Source: Gracilaria domingensis
Taxonomy: Eukaryota > Rhodophyta > Florideophyceae > Gracilariales > Gracilariaceae
DNA: 64,000 nt
Direction: 5' to 3'
Assembly: GCA_022539475.1 (NCBI GenBank)
Contig: VCMS01000007.1
Coordinates: 89,011 to 153,010, forward strand
The notes below the pieces were generated by a model, which searched no databases, was not told the DNA's origin, and worked only from the letters and a program-made list of their open reading frames with translations. Below are positions 51,433 to 62,518 of the stretch, one piece after another. The translations under genes were made by a program, and so were the position numbers. The first letter of the stretch is position 1. Every line of letters begins with the position of its first letter.

Positions 51433-54400
51433 CCGAGGCGCCGCCGCTTCGCTCCCAGGTCTCTTTCCTTGAGAGGAAGATCCTTACGAGGAAGATGGCT
51501 CAATCTGAGGTAGACTCAGAGCTTTTAACGGTTCTCCGTCGTCCGTGGGTACGCTCCTGGAATTTCCGTAACCCGGATATAGTCCTTGTGATGGCCACGA
51601 GGAATTAGAAGGTTTACGCCGATCTCGGCTTATCACACCAGTTTATGGTTCGTCAACTGTCTGTGTTGGACACGGGGGCTGCGCCCAATCTCATTCACTC
51701 TTCGTTAGTGCCCCCGGCACTTCTGGAATTCGTTCGCTATGGTCCAGGCTTGGATATCGCTGACCCGAACAATAACCCGTTGCGCACGGTTGGTTACTTA
51801 ACTCTCACAGTGAGACTTGGCACCTACGTGGTGAAACTTGAATTTGTTGTTCTGCGATTCACTCGCTGCACCGGTTATACTCGGTTGTGATTTTTGCGAC
51901 CGCTTTGTCGAAGCGATACGCCCAAGGGAGAAAACCGTGGAAATAGAAGACGGTACAACCATTCCGATCGTTCGGAAGCCGTTGAGGCGCGCAATCCGGA
52001 AGCGCGTTCCATTACCTGTGGCTCAGGAGGTTCCAAACGTGGATCCGAAATCAACAAAGCTTCGCATAGCGAAATCCGTTTCAATCCCGCCGGAATCCCA
52101 GGTGTGGGTGCAGTGCGTCTCCAAACAACGTGGAATTCGACTAGTTCAACCGTCTTCATCGTTATACGATCAGCGACAGCTCGCTTTAGCTAATGGTGTC
52201 GTTTCTATCAAACCCCATCAACCTTTCCAGGTACTGGTTGCCAACTTTGGCAGAACCACTCAGTTGCTAGTCAAAAACCAGGTACTGGGTTCGGTCCTGC
52301 CGCATCCAAAGGCGCTCGTACAGACGAAGATCCCGACGTCCGAGGCTCTCGGTGTGCCCGAAGCAAAGGAGGGGGAGGTGCGTCCTGGAAACTCCGTTTT
52401 GTCGGATTCCTCCAGAAATGGAAACTTCGCCGTACCGGAAGCAGTCGCTACTGAAGAGGTGAATCTAGTTAGTTCGGGCCACGAACGACCGTTCATTCCG
52501 GTTATATCAGCGCTACCCCCTGGCACAGAACAGACAAATCCTGTTGAGTAATTAGAGAAGTTGAATCTGAACCATGTCCCAGCGTCTCATCGCGAGAAGT
52601 TGCGAGACATGCTGAGAGAATTTACTCCCATGTGGGACGGTTCCCTTGGAACAATTGGATTTACGGAGCAGCGTATTGATCTGCTTCCAGATACTCGCCC
52701 AATCGCGCAACACCCGTATCGGGCTGGCCCGAAAGCGCGGGAAGAAGAAAAGTCTCAAGTCGAGAAGATGCTACGTGCCGACGTAATTGAGCCAGCTCAG
52801 TCGTCATAAGCATCGCCCGTTGTAACTGTTCCGAAGTTGGATGGATCGTGGCGTTTTTGCATGGATTACAGGCGCCTTAACGCCGTTACCGTCAAAGACG
52901 TGTATCCGATCCACGGATGGATGAGTACATCGACTCGCTGGGAAGATACAGAGTGTTTACCACCCTTGACGCCAATTGGGGTTACTGGCAGGTTCCAATT
53001 CGAAAGGAAGATCGCGACAAGACCGCATTTGTATCTCACCAAGGACTGTACCGTTTCAAACGGATGCCCTTCGGGCTAACGAATGCTCCCGCTACATTTC
53101 AGCGCGCGATTGACATTCTGTTGTATGTCTTATGTGAAGGAAGTGATGCAGGTTCTGCGAGAGGCAAGTTCTGCGTGACGCAGGTGTTACCTTGAAGCTC
53201 AAGAAATGCGAATTCTTTACCGACTCGGTGAAATACCTGGGCCACATTATCCGCCCAAGGAAACTCTTGGTCGACGAGGTAAGGTTGAAGTCGCTGAAGG
53301 AAGCGAGACATCCGACAACTCAAACGGAACTCCAATCGTTTCTCGGTTTGTGTAATGTCTACCGTCGGTTCGTCCCGAATCTCGCTGATACTGCAGCTCC
53401 TCTCAACTCCCTCCTCAGGAAAGGACAGCCAGTTAAACTGGAACCATTCGGCGATGCGGAAGCATGCGCCTTTTCGTCGTTAATCGACGCAGTTACGTCT
53501 CCGCCGATTTTGGGGTTGCCCACTCCAGGGCTTCCATATGAAGTTGATACTGATTCTAGTGACCACCAAGTGGGATGTGCATTGTTTCAAGTCTCGAAGG
53601 AAGGCGAGCGACGTCCAGTTCGATACTGGTCTTGTTCATTGAACGTGCATGAGCGTAATTACTCAGTCTCTGAGAAAGAGTGTCTCGCCGTCGTTTGGGC
53701 GCTGTCTACCTTAAGACCCTATCTCATGGGAACCAATTTTCAGGTACATACCGATCATTCGGCTCTCCGCTGGCTCATGGAGATCTCCGAGCCGTCGGGT
53801 CGCCTTATGCGTTGGCGTCTCCGCTTATCGGAATTCGATTTTGATGTCCGGTACAAACGGGGCACCCCGAATATGCAGGCTGATGCGCTTTCCCGTTTAG
53901 GAACGTCTGGTGAAGCAGAACCTGTCGACGACGACGACATACCATGCTTCTTGGTAGAAGACCGGGAGAAAGACTCCGAAATTACGGATGACGTTTGTGA
54001 CGATATTCTCGCCGCAGAAACGGTCGAGCCACCGCCTGGCTCATTTGAACCCATTACCGCTGAAGAGGTAATACGAGAACAACACGGGGATCCTTTCTGT
54101 ACTCAGATAAGGGCCCGACTCAACGGGGGATTCAAGATACCCTTTCTAACCAACGATCAGGGATGTCTTGTTAGGATTGTTAGGCCACGCCCTCAAATTG
54201 TGGTTCCACACTCCCTACATTGGAGGGTTCTCCATATGTCCCACTATGCAAAGATTGGGGGAGACCCTGGTGGCAGGAAGTTGTATCTAACTCTCCGAAG
54301 AGACTTTTATTGGACAGCTATGGCATTCGACTGCTACGCAGTACGCCGTTCATGCACGGAATGCGCCAAGAACAACGTCAAACTCCAAAGAAATTCGAAG

Positions 54401-54970
54401 TCGATGACGCTGTTACCAGCCCGGGCTCCTTTAGAGTTCGTCGCTATCGACATTCTGGGCGAATTAATTCGAACTGCACGCGGTCACAGGTACCTCCTGG
54501 TTATCACAGACAGGTTTTTGAAGTTAATCCGAACGGTTCCGTTGAAGCGGATCACTGCAGCAGCAGTTGCAAAAGCATTTGTGGCGCATTGGGTCTTCAC
54601 TTACGGGCGACCCGTTAATTTGCTTTCAGACAATGGCTCGCAGTTTGCGTCAAAGTTCTTTATGGACGTATGCCGTATCTTGGATGTCAAGAATTTGTTT
54701 ACAACAACCTATCATCCTCAGTGTAATGGGCAGGTAGAACGATTTAATCGTACAATGCTCAACGCATTACGATCCTATGTTGCGGATCACCCAAAGGATT
54801 GGGACTTGTACACCGATGCTATTACGTACGCGTATAACACCCAGGTGCATCGGGTAACGAAGCTTTCGCCCTTTGAACTCGTTCTTTCGAGCATACCGCC
54901 ACCGGTAGCAATCGAATCACAACCGAAGCTAGAGTCTTTCCCGTCACCACGGATGTACAAGGACACCTGA
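51375..54970 (+). pseudogene. pol: Chromovirus B pol: protease, RT, RNase H, integrase
   Basis: Protease with intact VLDTGAAPN (about 51664); a TAG at 51606-51608 precedes it and a one-base shift follows at about 51,855. RT (from about 52561) has TAA at 52807-52809, a shift near 52,915, WGYWQVPI and [10 protein letters not shown], but the segment that should hold YxDD is gone between about 53,120 and 53,180, where the frame moves into LKLKKCEF. RNase H (VDTDSSDHQVG, HTDHSALRW). Integrase zinc site and D (AIDILG), D (LLSDNGSQF), E (NGQVERFNR) intact. TGA 54968-54970 stands where element A has Trp. Confidence 0.9.
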
Positions 54971-56825
54971 AAAAAGTGGTTAACCAAGATGTTACCGGTA
55001 GCCCAGAAGGCCATGGACAAGGCACAGCTTACGTACAAGCGTAATTTCGATCTCCGAATTCGCGCTACACCAGTGGTGGTAGAGCCCAACAGCTTTGTGT
55101 TCCTTCGGAAGGAGTATTACAATCCTGACAAGGAAAAGAGACATAAGCTCTCCCCCATCGCTGATGGACCATATCACGTCATTTCCGTCAATCCGGATAC
55201 CGTCGTACTCGACATTGATGGACGTCATGAACGAATCTCGCGTGAGCGCGTTGTGCCCGCCCCGACGCCACCCACCGCAACCGGGGCCACCTCAACCAAT
55301 ACCCAATCTGGGGATCCTCAACAGGAGGCAGAGCCGTCAACATCCGCTACACTACCGTCGTGCCCGGCGATTCTTCCGCACCCGGATCGAGGATTAATTG
55401 ATCTACCTACAGTAGGTACTTCTGACCACAGAACTGAACTTTCTACTACTTGGAGGAATTCCAACTACTCTGCACGAGTATTTACAAGAGTAACCCCTCC
55501 ACTCCATCTTCTGATGGAGCCCGTGGCGCCACCTAAGGAGGGGGAGGATACCGCAGCTGCTGCGAGTGGCACTGACGCTCCGTTGTCGCCCGGTTCCCCA
55601 ACCACGGGAAATGTGATCCACACTGACAATCCAGTTGCTCCCGTGGGAGAATCTAGTGGCACAGTTGCCTTGTCGCACCCCAACCGTGAGGACTCCGCCG
55701 TATCGGTCTCCGTTACAACGGAACGTGCCCGCGAGAGACGCGACGCTGTCGCAGAAGCAGCTACCGACTCTGGGACCTCTAACCAATTGAACTTGCGTAT
55801 CCGCGCTGAGAAGCACAGCCGAACTGTGAAAACGGTTTCCGCTGATCCGGACCAGCCGCTGCACGCGAAAGAATAGCATTGCAACCCTGGAAGGGGAAGC
55901 CTCGTGAACGAGTTGTGCTGAGTATCACCACTCATTATGGATTCCTTTGTGGGACTTTTAACGCTTTTTTGGAAGCCGACACTCACAGTGTGAACGACAT
56001 TGCGTGTGGAGACTTGGAACTTCGCCACCCCTGCAAGAAGTGCAATCTCCGTGACACGGGGCCTGACAGAACCAGGCGCGTGGCACGCGATGCACGTTAC
56101 AACGTGGAAAGCCCTAATGAGCGGTCGGAGACCTTTCGCGAACGGATGGCCGAGCACCGCACGCGCACGATTGTCGTAGTCGCCAATCTGTGGCGTAGAG
56201 TCAATCAGAGCTCTTGGCACAAGCCCCGTGGACCGGGTGAACCGCCGCCCTGCCAAGGGAGTGCCGTACGCACCTCCCTCACCGAAACGGTTATCCCCGT
56301 GAAGACCGGGAGATTCGTCAACCGGAAGTACTACCGTTTGTCGGTCCCTCGACTCTCGTCGAATAACGTGATACCGTTGGACTCATCTGATCGAGAGCTT
56401 TGCAACTACCTCTCTAGCTCGAGGATAGGACGCATAGGACGCGAGTTACAGTATGGCCGCCGCAGCGGAATGCGTGGAAAACCGCGGAAGTAAGCCCGTC
56501 TCCGACACTTGGAAAGCTTCACCTGCGTGATTTTAGGCAGCTACAGAACCTCTCTAGGTGAAACTACGTCAGCAGGAGTGGCCCATACGCCATGGAGGCC
56601 CGCGAACGGGAAGTGTTACCACAGGAATTCGTTATCGAACGCATCGTGAGTCACGTCGTGAACCCCGATGGGGAGACAGAATACCAAGTCCGTTGGTACG
56701 GATACTCCCCTGAGGAGGATACTTTCGAGCCGATCGAACATCTGCCTCGATCGAAGGTTCTCGCCTACTACCGGCGCAAGCGCTTACCGCCACCTCCAAA
56801 CTTGGACGCAGCCCAGGTAGGGTGA
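54971..56825 (+). pseudogene. pol: Chromovirus B pol tail: GPY/F module, linker, chromodomain
   Basis: Continues the pol frame to TAG 55874-55876, with RKEYYNPDKEKRHKLSPIADGP, then a Pro/Thr/Ala-rich linker; moves through another frame (55879-56493); and ends in a well-preserved chromodomain (56592-56825: FVIERIVSHVV, YQVRWYGYSPEEDTFEPIEHL). The distance from the GPY/F module to the chromodomain is about 450 codons, as in element A. Confidence 0.85.
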
Positions 56826-57310
56826 CAATACTACTGTGCCGTGAGGTGAACCGACGGGCTCATTTGTGGGAGAATTATTGATGGTATTACCAAGAAGTTT
56901 GGGTTGTTCCTACGGAAGGAAGTATTGAAGGGATGAAAGAAGAAAGATGAATTCCGTGTAACGGACTCCGACTTATCGGAAAGAAGCGAACTATCGTCTA
57001 ACAACCCGTGTGAATACGTCGTGAAGTTACACGCGTAATGGAGAATCGTATTGGAACGATGGTGCGCTAAAGGCATTGAACCATAATCCGGTTATGAAGG
57101 AACTGATATCGGAGTCGACTTTATTCTAAGGAGAAGTTGTACCGCTAGCTATTGCGAAGTGCGTTTGTCGCACAGCCTACCACAGCCCATCATAAAGGGA
57201 ACCCACCGTTGAGATCACTGCCATCCTGCCGAAGGACCGGTACCTCCAGGGTTGGACGGCCCCGCTTGGGGAGGCTGACTGGTGAAAGCCTGCGCGCCTA
57301 ATGCCAACAG
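56826..57310. other. Spacer between pol and aORF in chromovirus B
   Basis: 485 bp with no ORF of note, at the convergence of the two coding directions. Confidence 0.4.
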
Positions 57311-59029
57311 CTAGCCGAGGTCATACATATCCGGTGGAACCGGCACCCCAAGTCCGAGGAGTTGGTTGCGCATCGCTATCACGCGAGGGTCAATGTTCCC
57401 CTGCGAAGGGCCCACGTCCCAACCGATAAGAGCAACTGGCGCAGCCGCCCCTCCGACAACCGGAACTTCTGCGGAAGCCGCCGACGGACCTCCTGTTGCC
57501 GGGTCTTCCACAGTCTCATCCACTATTGGATCGTCCTCCTCTGCTACGGAGTAATAGTTGTCGGAAAACATGAACCCAATAGGGTGATCGCTCGGAACCA
57601 CTCGAGCAAGTCCGCGTAGGACGAAATCCCGCTCCTTGGGGACGGTAACTCCCTCCCAGGGATCGTATTACACGAAGTCATCGGCACCCGGATGTCTTCG
57701 CCCCGGCGAACGGTCGTAGTGCGAACTAGTGCCCCTGGGGACGTTTTCCGCCGGAACGGTACTCCAATCAATGGAATCGACGAGATCGATAAGGCTGATG
57801 ACCTCGCTGACGTTGTTATCCAAACCGAGCGCGGTGTATAAGTCTAGTGATCTAATCACATTCCCTAACCTCAGAGGCAAATACCAAACACCGTCCTGGT
57901 CGTATGCTTCCCATAGGATAAACGCGGCAACGCGAGCGGCCCATTCGGCGATGAAGAGCATCCAATACTCCGAGTGCGGATTCGCAATCATGCGTGACCC
58001 CACATAAGAGATGCACGGAGGCAATTCCGGGAAACACCCGCGCGGTACCTCATAGTGAGCCCACCACGATGGGAGTGGAGCGAATCGACCCGCTAGTGCG
58101 TCCGGACGCAAACGTTCAACCTCCATGTTCTGGTGTGGAATCAGATACCCGAACCGGGATCGCCATTTGCGTTCGTTTCGCAGTCGGTCGAAGAAGCTTC
58201 GCTCTCCCGAAGGGCGATGTAGATATCGGAACTCCGATCGCAGGATAAGCCTGTTGAACAGGAGGATGTCCGCCGGCATCGACTCCGGGAAGTTTTCCGC
58301 CGGTTGGAAGTTCGCGGGGTTCGCGCCATACTTGATCTCTCCGTAAGTTCGGAACCGGGAGAGGTCAAACCCCTATGACTCGGGAATCCTCTCGGGGAAC
58401 GAGGCTCGGTCCTTTCGAAAATATGCCAATCGCGCCATAGCCGCGCGCGCTTCATCCAGCGTTTCGTATCCACGGCCGCGCCGTTTTCGTGACAACACGT
58501 GGGGTGCGACCGCCACGCGGTGTCTCCAATCCCAGGAATCCACCATATCTCGGTGTAGGCCGCCAGGCAGCATACCGTTCTCGGTGTACGAATCCATCAA
58601 CGCACCGTTGCGAACCGCTGTCGGTTGAAACCAGGGCCCTCTGGAATAGGCCCAGCTTCCTCCAGTAGTCGGATCTTGAACAAGGAGCGATTCACGCGCT
58701 ATCCATCCAGCTGGAGTCGCCAGCAAGGGCACCGCCTGAGCGGAATTTCACGCCGCGACGTCGACCGGGTTTGGTGTAATCGTGTGATGTTGACTCTGAG
58801 GCAGAGGAGCAGAGGCGAAACCGCCGAGATACCCTGTCGCAGGAGTTGCGGTACCCGAAACGTTCGCAGCCCCGGCTTGGGAATGCTGCTCGTCGCCCTG
58901 GTGAAAGTTCATCGAATCGTCGATCGCAGAGAAAACTTCAGGTACTGAATCGTCTGAGTGCAGAGAAGTTGAGCGCGCTTGCGCATATGTCTCGTTGTGA
59001 CGAGGAACCGGAATCTCGGATATGTCCAT
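57311..59029 (-). pseudogene. Antisense ORF (aORF) of chromovirus B
   Basis: 573 codons in one minus-strand frame from ATG 59029-59027, 81 bp from the 3' LTR, to 57311, with only three stops: TGA 58748, TAG 58373, TAA 57668. All could come from Trp or Gln codons by one transition. Ser/Thr/His-rich N-terminus (~1-95), a Trp-rich central region (SWDWRHRVAVAPHVL; APLPSWWAHYEVPRGC; PELPPCISYVGS; EWAARVAAFILWEAYD), a helix-rich block (VISLIDLVDSIDWSTVP), and an acidic C-terminus. Aligns clearly with the aORF of A. No known family recognised. Confidence 0.78.
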
Positions 59030-59109
59030 GGTGGACCACGCTTATATATTTGCTCGCTGATGAGTCTTCGCTTGCAAACCGGATGTTTCCTGCCCTAAGG
59101 AGGGGAATA

Positions 59110-60080
59110 TGTAGAGTAAAACGTCTTCGCTCGGTATACGGGGAAAGATTTCATAAACCCCTGGTAAGGATGATTCCGGGTATTCGGAAGGTATGAGTAT
59201 TGGCCCACGGATGGGATACTTTTTGGCAGTATTGAGGTATGGCACCCTGAGAGGTCGGCCATGACGTGGCGCAGGTGAGTATTGGTCGCGTGTACGCGTG
59301 TGAAGGAATGGCTGTGTTCACACATTTCTTGTTATGATTGTCGGATATTTTACTGGCCGCTGCCGCGGGTTGTCACGTGCACCACGTGTATGGACCTGCT
59401 TAGGTGTGCATTCGATTATCTAATTTAGTTTAACTAATTTATCGGTTACGATTTAAGAGTTGACCTCCCGGTCACCTCCTCCTTCAGTAAAGAGTAACCG
59501 AGTCCGGCTCTGAACTAAGTTCGCCTGCGCAAAGTGCACAACTCCCTCAGGAGGGTCACCGCGTACGGTACGGACTGGATTCATCCCTCGGGATCATTCA
59601 GGCACTACTGACCTACACAGCTGTTGCCCTCGGGCTCATTTCCGTCTTCGGACCGTTGTTTTACTCTTCTTTTCTTGCAGATTACTGCTTATCTGTGTCA
59701 GGTGGTTTTTCCGTCTCTGCACAGAGTTACTGCCGCGTGGGCTTAATACACAACCCCCGCTTCCTGCCGCCGGGTCTGTTGCTGCTTGTCGCACGCCCCG
59801 CCGAGGGTTCCTCCTTTGGTTTTCCCTTCCTTTTCCACCTTTTACCTAGGGCTTACACCGCTCTACCGTACCTTTCCTCCCGACCATTCCGTCACTTTTC
59901 GCCGGATTCCTCGATCAGGCCCGTTCACCCCTCAACCTCCGTAGGTTTATCCCGTACCACGGGCGGTCTTACACCCGCACTATCCGTGTTCGGAGGGCTC
60001 ACCACTGAGTTCACCTCGTCTAGAGGGCAAGGACTCGAACGCCTTGAGAGACGATCCAATCGCTGGGGTATTTCTCTACA
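59110..60080 (+). repeat. Chromovirus B 3' LTR
   Basis: 971 bp, TGTAGAG to CTCTACA, preceded by AAGGAGGGGAATA. It is related to the D LTR and more distantly to the A LTRs. It interrupts an A-type LTR. Confidence 0.93.
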
Positions 60081-60873
60081 TTACCGGCTTCGACACCTCA
60101 TGTTACGAAAGGCTGCTGTAGTAGTGGCCCTATCTGGGGGTAGGCCTAGGAAAGGTAGTTTTTCTGCACACGTGTGCTGAGTTGGCCCGGTGTCGGGTGC
60201 GCCATGGGAAGCCTGCCACGGTTTCACACGTGTAGGATGTTGGCCGGCAGCGCCGGATAGTTAGATATTTCTAGTTGATATTTTCAAGTGCCTTATATAG
60301 GTGGCGGCACTTTCCGCCACTGCACGGGAAGTAAACCTCAAGGAGGCTTCTGGCTCTGACTTTTTTGCCGCTTGTGAACGGTCTTCGTCCCTAATCGGGC
60401 AAACCGCCACAATTCCGGGCTAGTCATCCGACCTCTACCACTGAGAAGTTCTAGACCGTCGTTACGGCATCTTTTCTGTTGTTTTATTGCTATTATTTCC
60501 GTCATACGGCACCTATCGCTTTGCCCTGTTAAACAGGTTTGACCCACATTGTCTGGGAATATTTTTTGACCTCGCGAGTCAGTGCACCGCTGCGCGGCTC
60601 GTTGGTTGCCCGTTTTGTCCAACACCGTTGATTTGGATATCTGCACTCGCTGTGGCTCGCCGAAACTACCCGAATTTTACGCCGATTCTACTTACCCCAA
60701 TCTCCGGCTGCACGCCGAGGACGGGGCTGCCAGGATTTACACCCGGCCTGTGTCAGCCCTATTGGAGGGCTCTACCACTGACCCTATCCCTATAGAGAGC
60801 GAGGATCGAACACCCTGTAGATGCCCTTTCCGCGACGCGGCCCTTGTTCGCTCACTCGTGGGATTGCACGACA
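60081..60873 (+). repeat. Remainder of an A-type LTR (A3)
   Basis: Begins TTACCGGCTTCGACACC, matching A2 from about 20476, and continues to the LTR end GCACGACA. The first ~60 bp of the LTR are not present on the other side of B, because B's left end is truncated. It shows that B inserted into an existing LTR. The TATA region (about 60294-60300) has the same inverted AGTGCC/GGCACT flanks. Confidence 0.88.
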
Positions 60874-61374
60874 GTGTAGACACGTCTATGGTCGCAGTAG
60901 CTCACGTTAGCATACGTTAGACAAGTACGTATGATGACGCAAGTATCACCGCGCTTCGGTGTTTGCCGTGCGGTCTAAAGGCGTCCGAATGGACCCAACG
61001 CGCCCTGAACGACGGGCAGGCGTCTGGTTGAAGCTCACTGCGTCTCCCTCCTCCGTTTTGCTCCACATTTTTTTCAATCAATGAACCAGCTTCAGTAATC
61101 GTTGAGGCTGTAAGCCCGTGTGGGTTCTCGGGTTTCGCATGATGGCGAGACGAAACAGCTGGCGGTTGTGAAGACTGATGATTCTGCCGTTCTGGAGTTG
61201 GTGGAGGAGTGTCTATGATGGATCTAGCTCGGTTTATCGCACTCGTGGCCGTGCTCGAAGGATCTGTTTGAGTCTTAGAAAAGCGTTGTGATGTTGGTAT
61301 CAGGTCTGGGGACATCGCCGTGGCGCTGGTCATGCTTGCAGTACAGTGGTTCGCTGAAGCTGACGTGCCTCTGG
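60874..61374. other. Interval between LTR A3 and chromovirus D
   Basis: A minus-strand frame (61384-60917, ~155 codons, Ser/Thr/Pro/His-rich) is open but overlaps LTR D at its start and has no family motif. It resembles in composition, not in alignment, the N-terminus of the aORFs. Probably the trace of another element. Confidence 0.3.
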
Positions 61375-62353
61375 TGTAGAGCAATCGCGATTTCGCGTTT
61401 GTGACGCGTTCCGTCTCATAACACCTCGGCCTTCCGAGATGCCTCTACAGCAAGGTTATGAATTTAGGTGGCATTTTGACGCTATATGGCATGGTGGCAC
61501 CCGATGGGGTCGATGAATTGGTAACTGGTTGTGGCAGTGGATCGCGTGTACGCGTGTATGGATTGGCTCTGTTACAGAGAAAATTGGATTGTTTATTAGA
61601 ATTAGTGGCCGCCGAGGCGGGTCTGCACATGTGCAACACGTGTGTGGCTCTGCCGTATTTGGCACTACTTAGTTTAATTATTTAGTTTAATTTGTGGAAA
61701 CTTACTTAGGTGATGGCGACCTCGCCGTCACCACCACAAAGTAAACCCAACCTTGTCGGCGGCTCTGACTTGAGCGTCTGCGCGTAGTGCACAACTCCGC
61801 GAGGAGGGTCACCGCGTACGGCTTCGCTTATTTCATCCCCAGGAGATCACTCAGGTACCCTGATCTAACACTACGTTTGTCTTCGGACTGTGTTCGCACA
61901 TTTATTTGCAGGTGTATGCTACTCTGGTGTTCAGATATTGTATCGACTCTGTATAGAGGTCTGCCGTGTGGGCTCAATACACATCGTCACCATCAGCCCG
62001 GGTCTGTTGCCGCTTGTGGCACGACCCCGCCCTCGGGTTTGCCCCTTTCTCTTCTATTTCCTTTCCCCCTTTTCCCATCTTTTTCCCTATCTTTTCCCTC
62101 TTTTTCGGGGCACAGCGTTGACCTGGGTTCCTCCCCTTCCGCCTCCGATCAGAGATGTCCGACTCTCGGACGTTTGCTTACGGATTCCTGCTTGGCGATT
62201 CCCGCCGTCACCTCCGTGGTATTTCCGAAGTACGGGCGGATTTACACCCGCGCTATCCGTATACGGAGGGCTCTTCTGCTGAGTCTACCTCCCAAGGGAG
62301 CAAGAATTCGAGCACGTTGAGTGTCATTTCTCCCAAGTGGGATTTGCACTACA
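61375..62353 (+). repeat. Chromovirus D 5' LTR
   Basis: 979 bp, TGTAGAG to CACTACA. It shares blocks with the B LTR, e.g. GAGGAGGGTCACCGCGTACGG (61800-61820) and the pyrimidine-rich 3' half. It is followed by AG then TGGTCTCCCGACCTAG, the probable tRNA primer site. Confidence 0.9.
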
Positions 62354-62375
62354 AGTGGTCTCCCGACCTAGAACG
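62354..62375 (+). other. Chromovirus D probable primer-binding site
   Basis: Two bases after the LTR: TGGTCTCCCGACCTAGAAC. Same offset as in T1. The matching tRNA was not identified. Confidence 0.5.
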
Positions 62376-62518
62376 GATTCGTTCTTGAATTGATTCCGAT
62401 TTGGAAGTGTTTCCTATTGGAAGTCTTGAAGGTTTGGTTGTTTTGAACACTGGTTTTCAGTTGTCTTGTTATATTGTCCCCGCTCTTGGGAGTATCGAGA
62501 TCGATTATATCGTTTCCG

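Larger units (their letters stand above)
48635..60080 (+). mobile_element. Chromovirus B with antisense ORF
   Basis: About 11.4 kb. Truncated 5' LTR (48635-49064), gag (49282-51378), frameshift site, protease, RT, RNase H, integrase, long linker, terminal chromodomain (to 56825), spacer, antisense ORF (59029-57311), polypurine tract and complete 971-bp 3' LTR (59110-60080). It is inserted into an older A-type LTR, whose remainder resumes at 60081. Many stops and shifts, and deletion of the RT catalytic motif, show it is dead. Confidence 0.93.
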
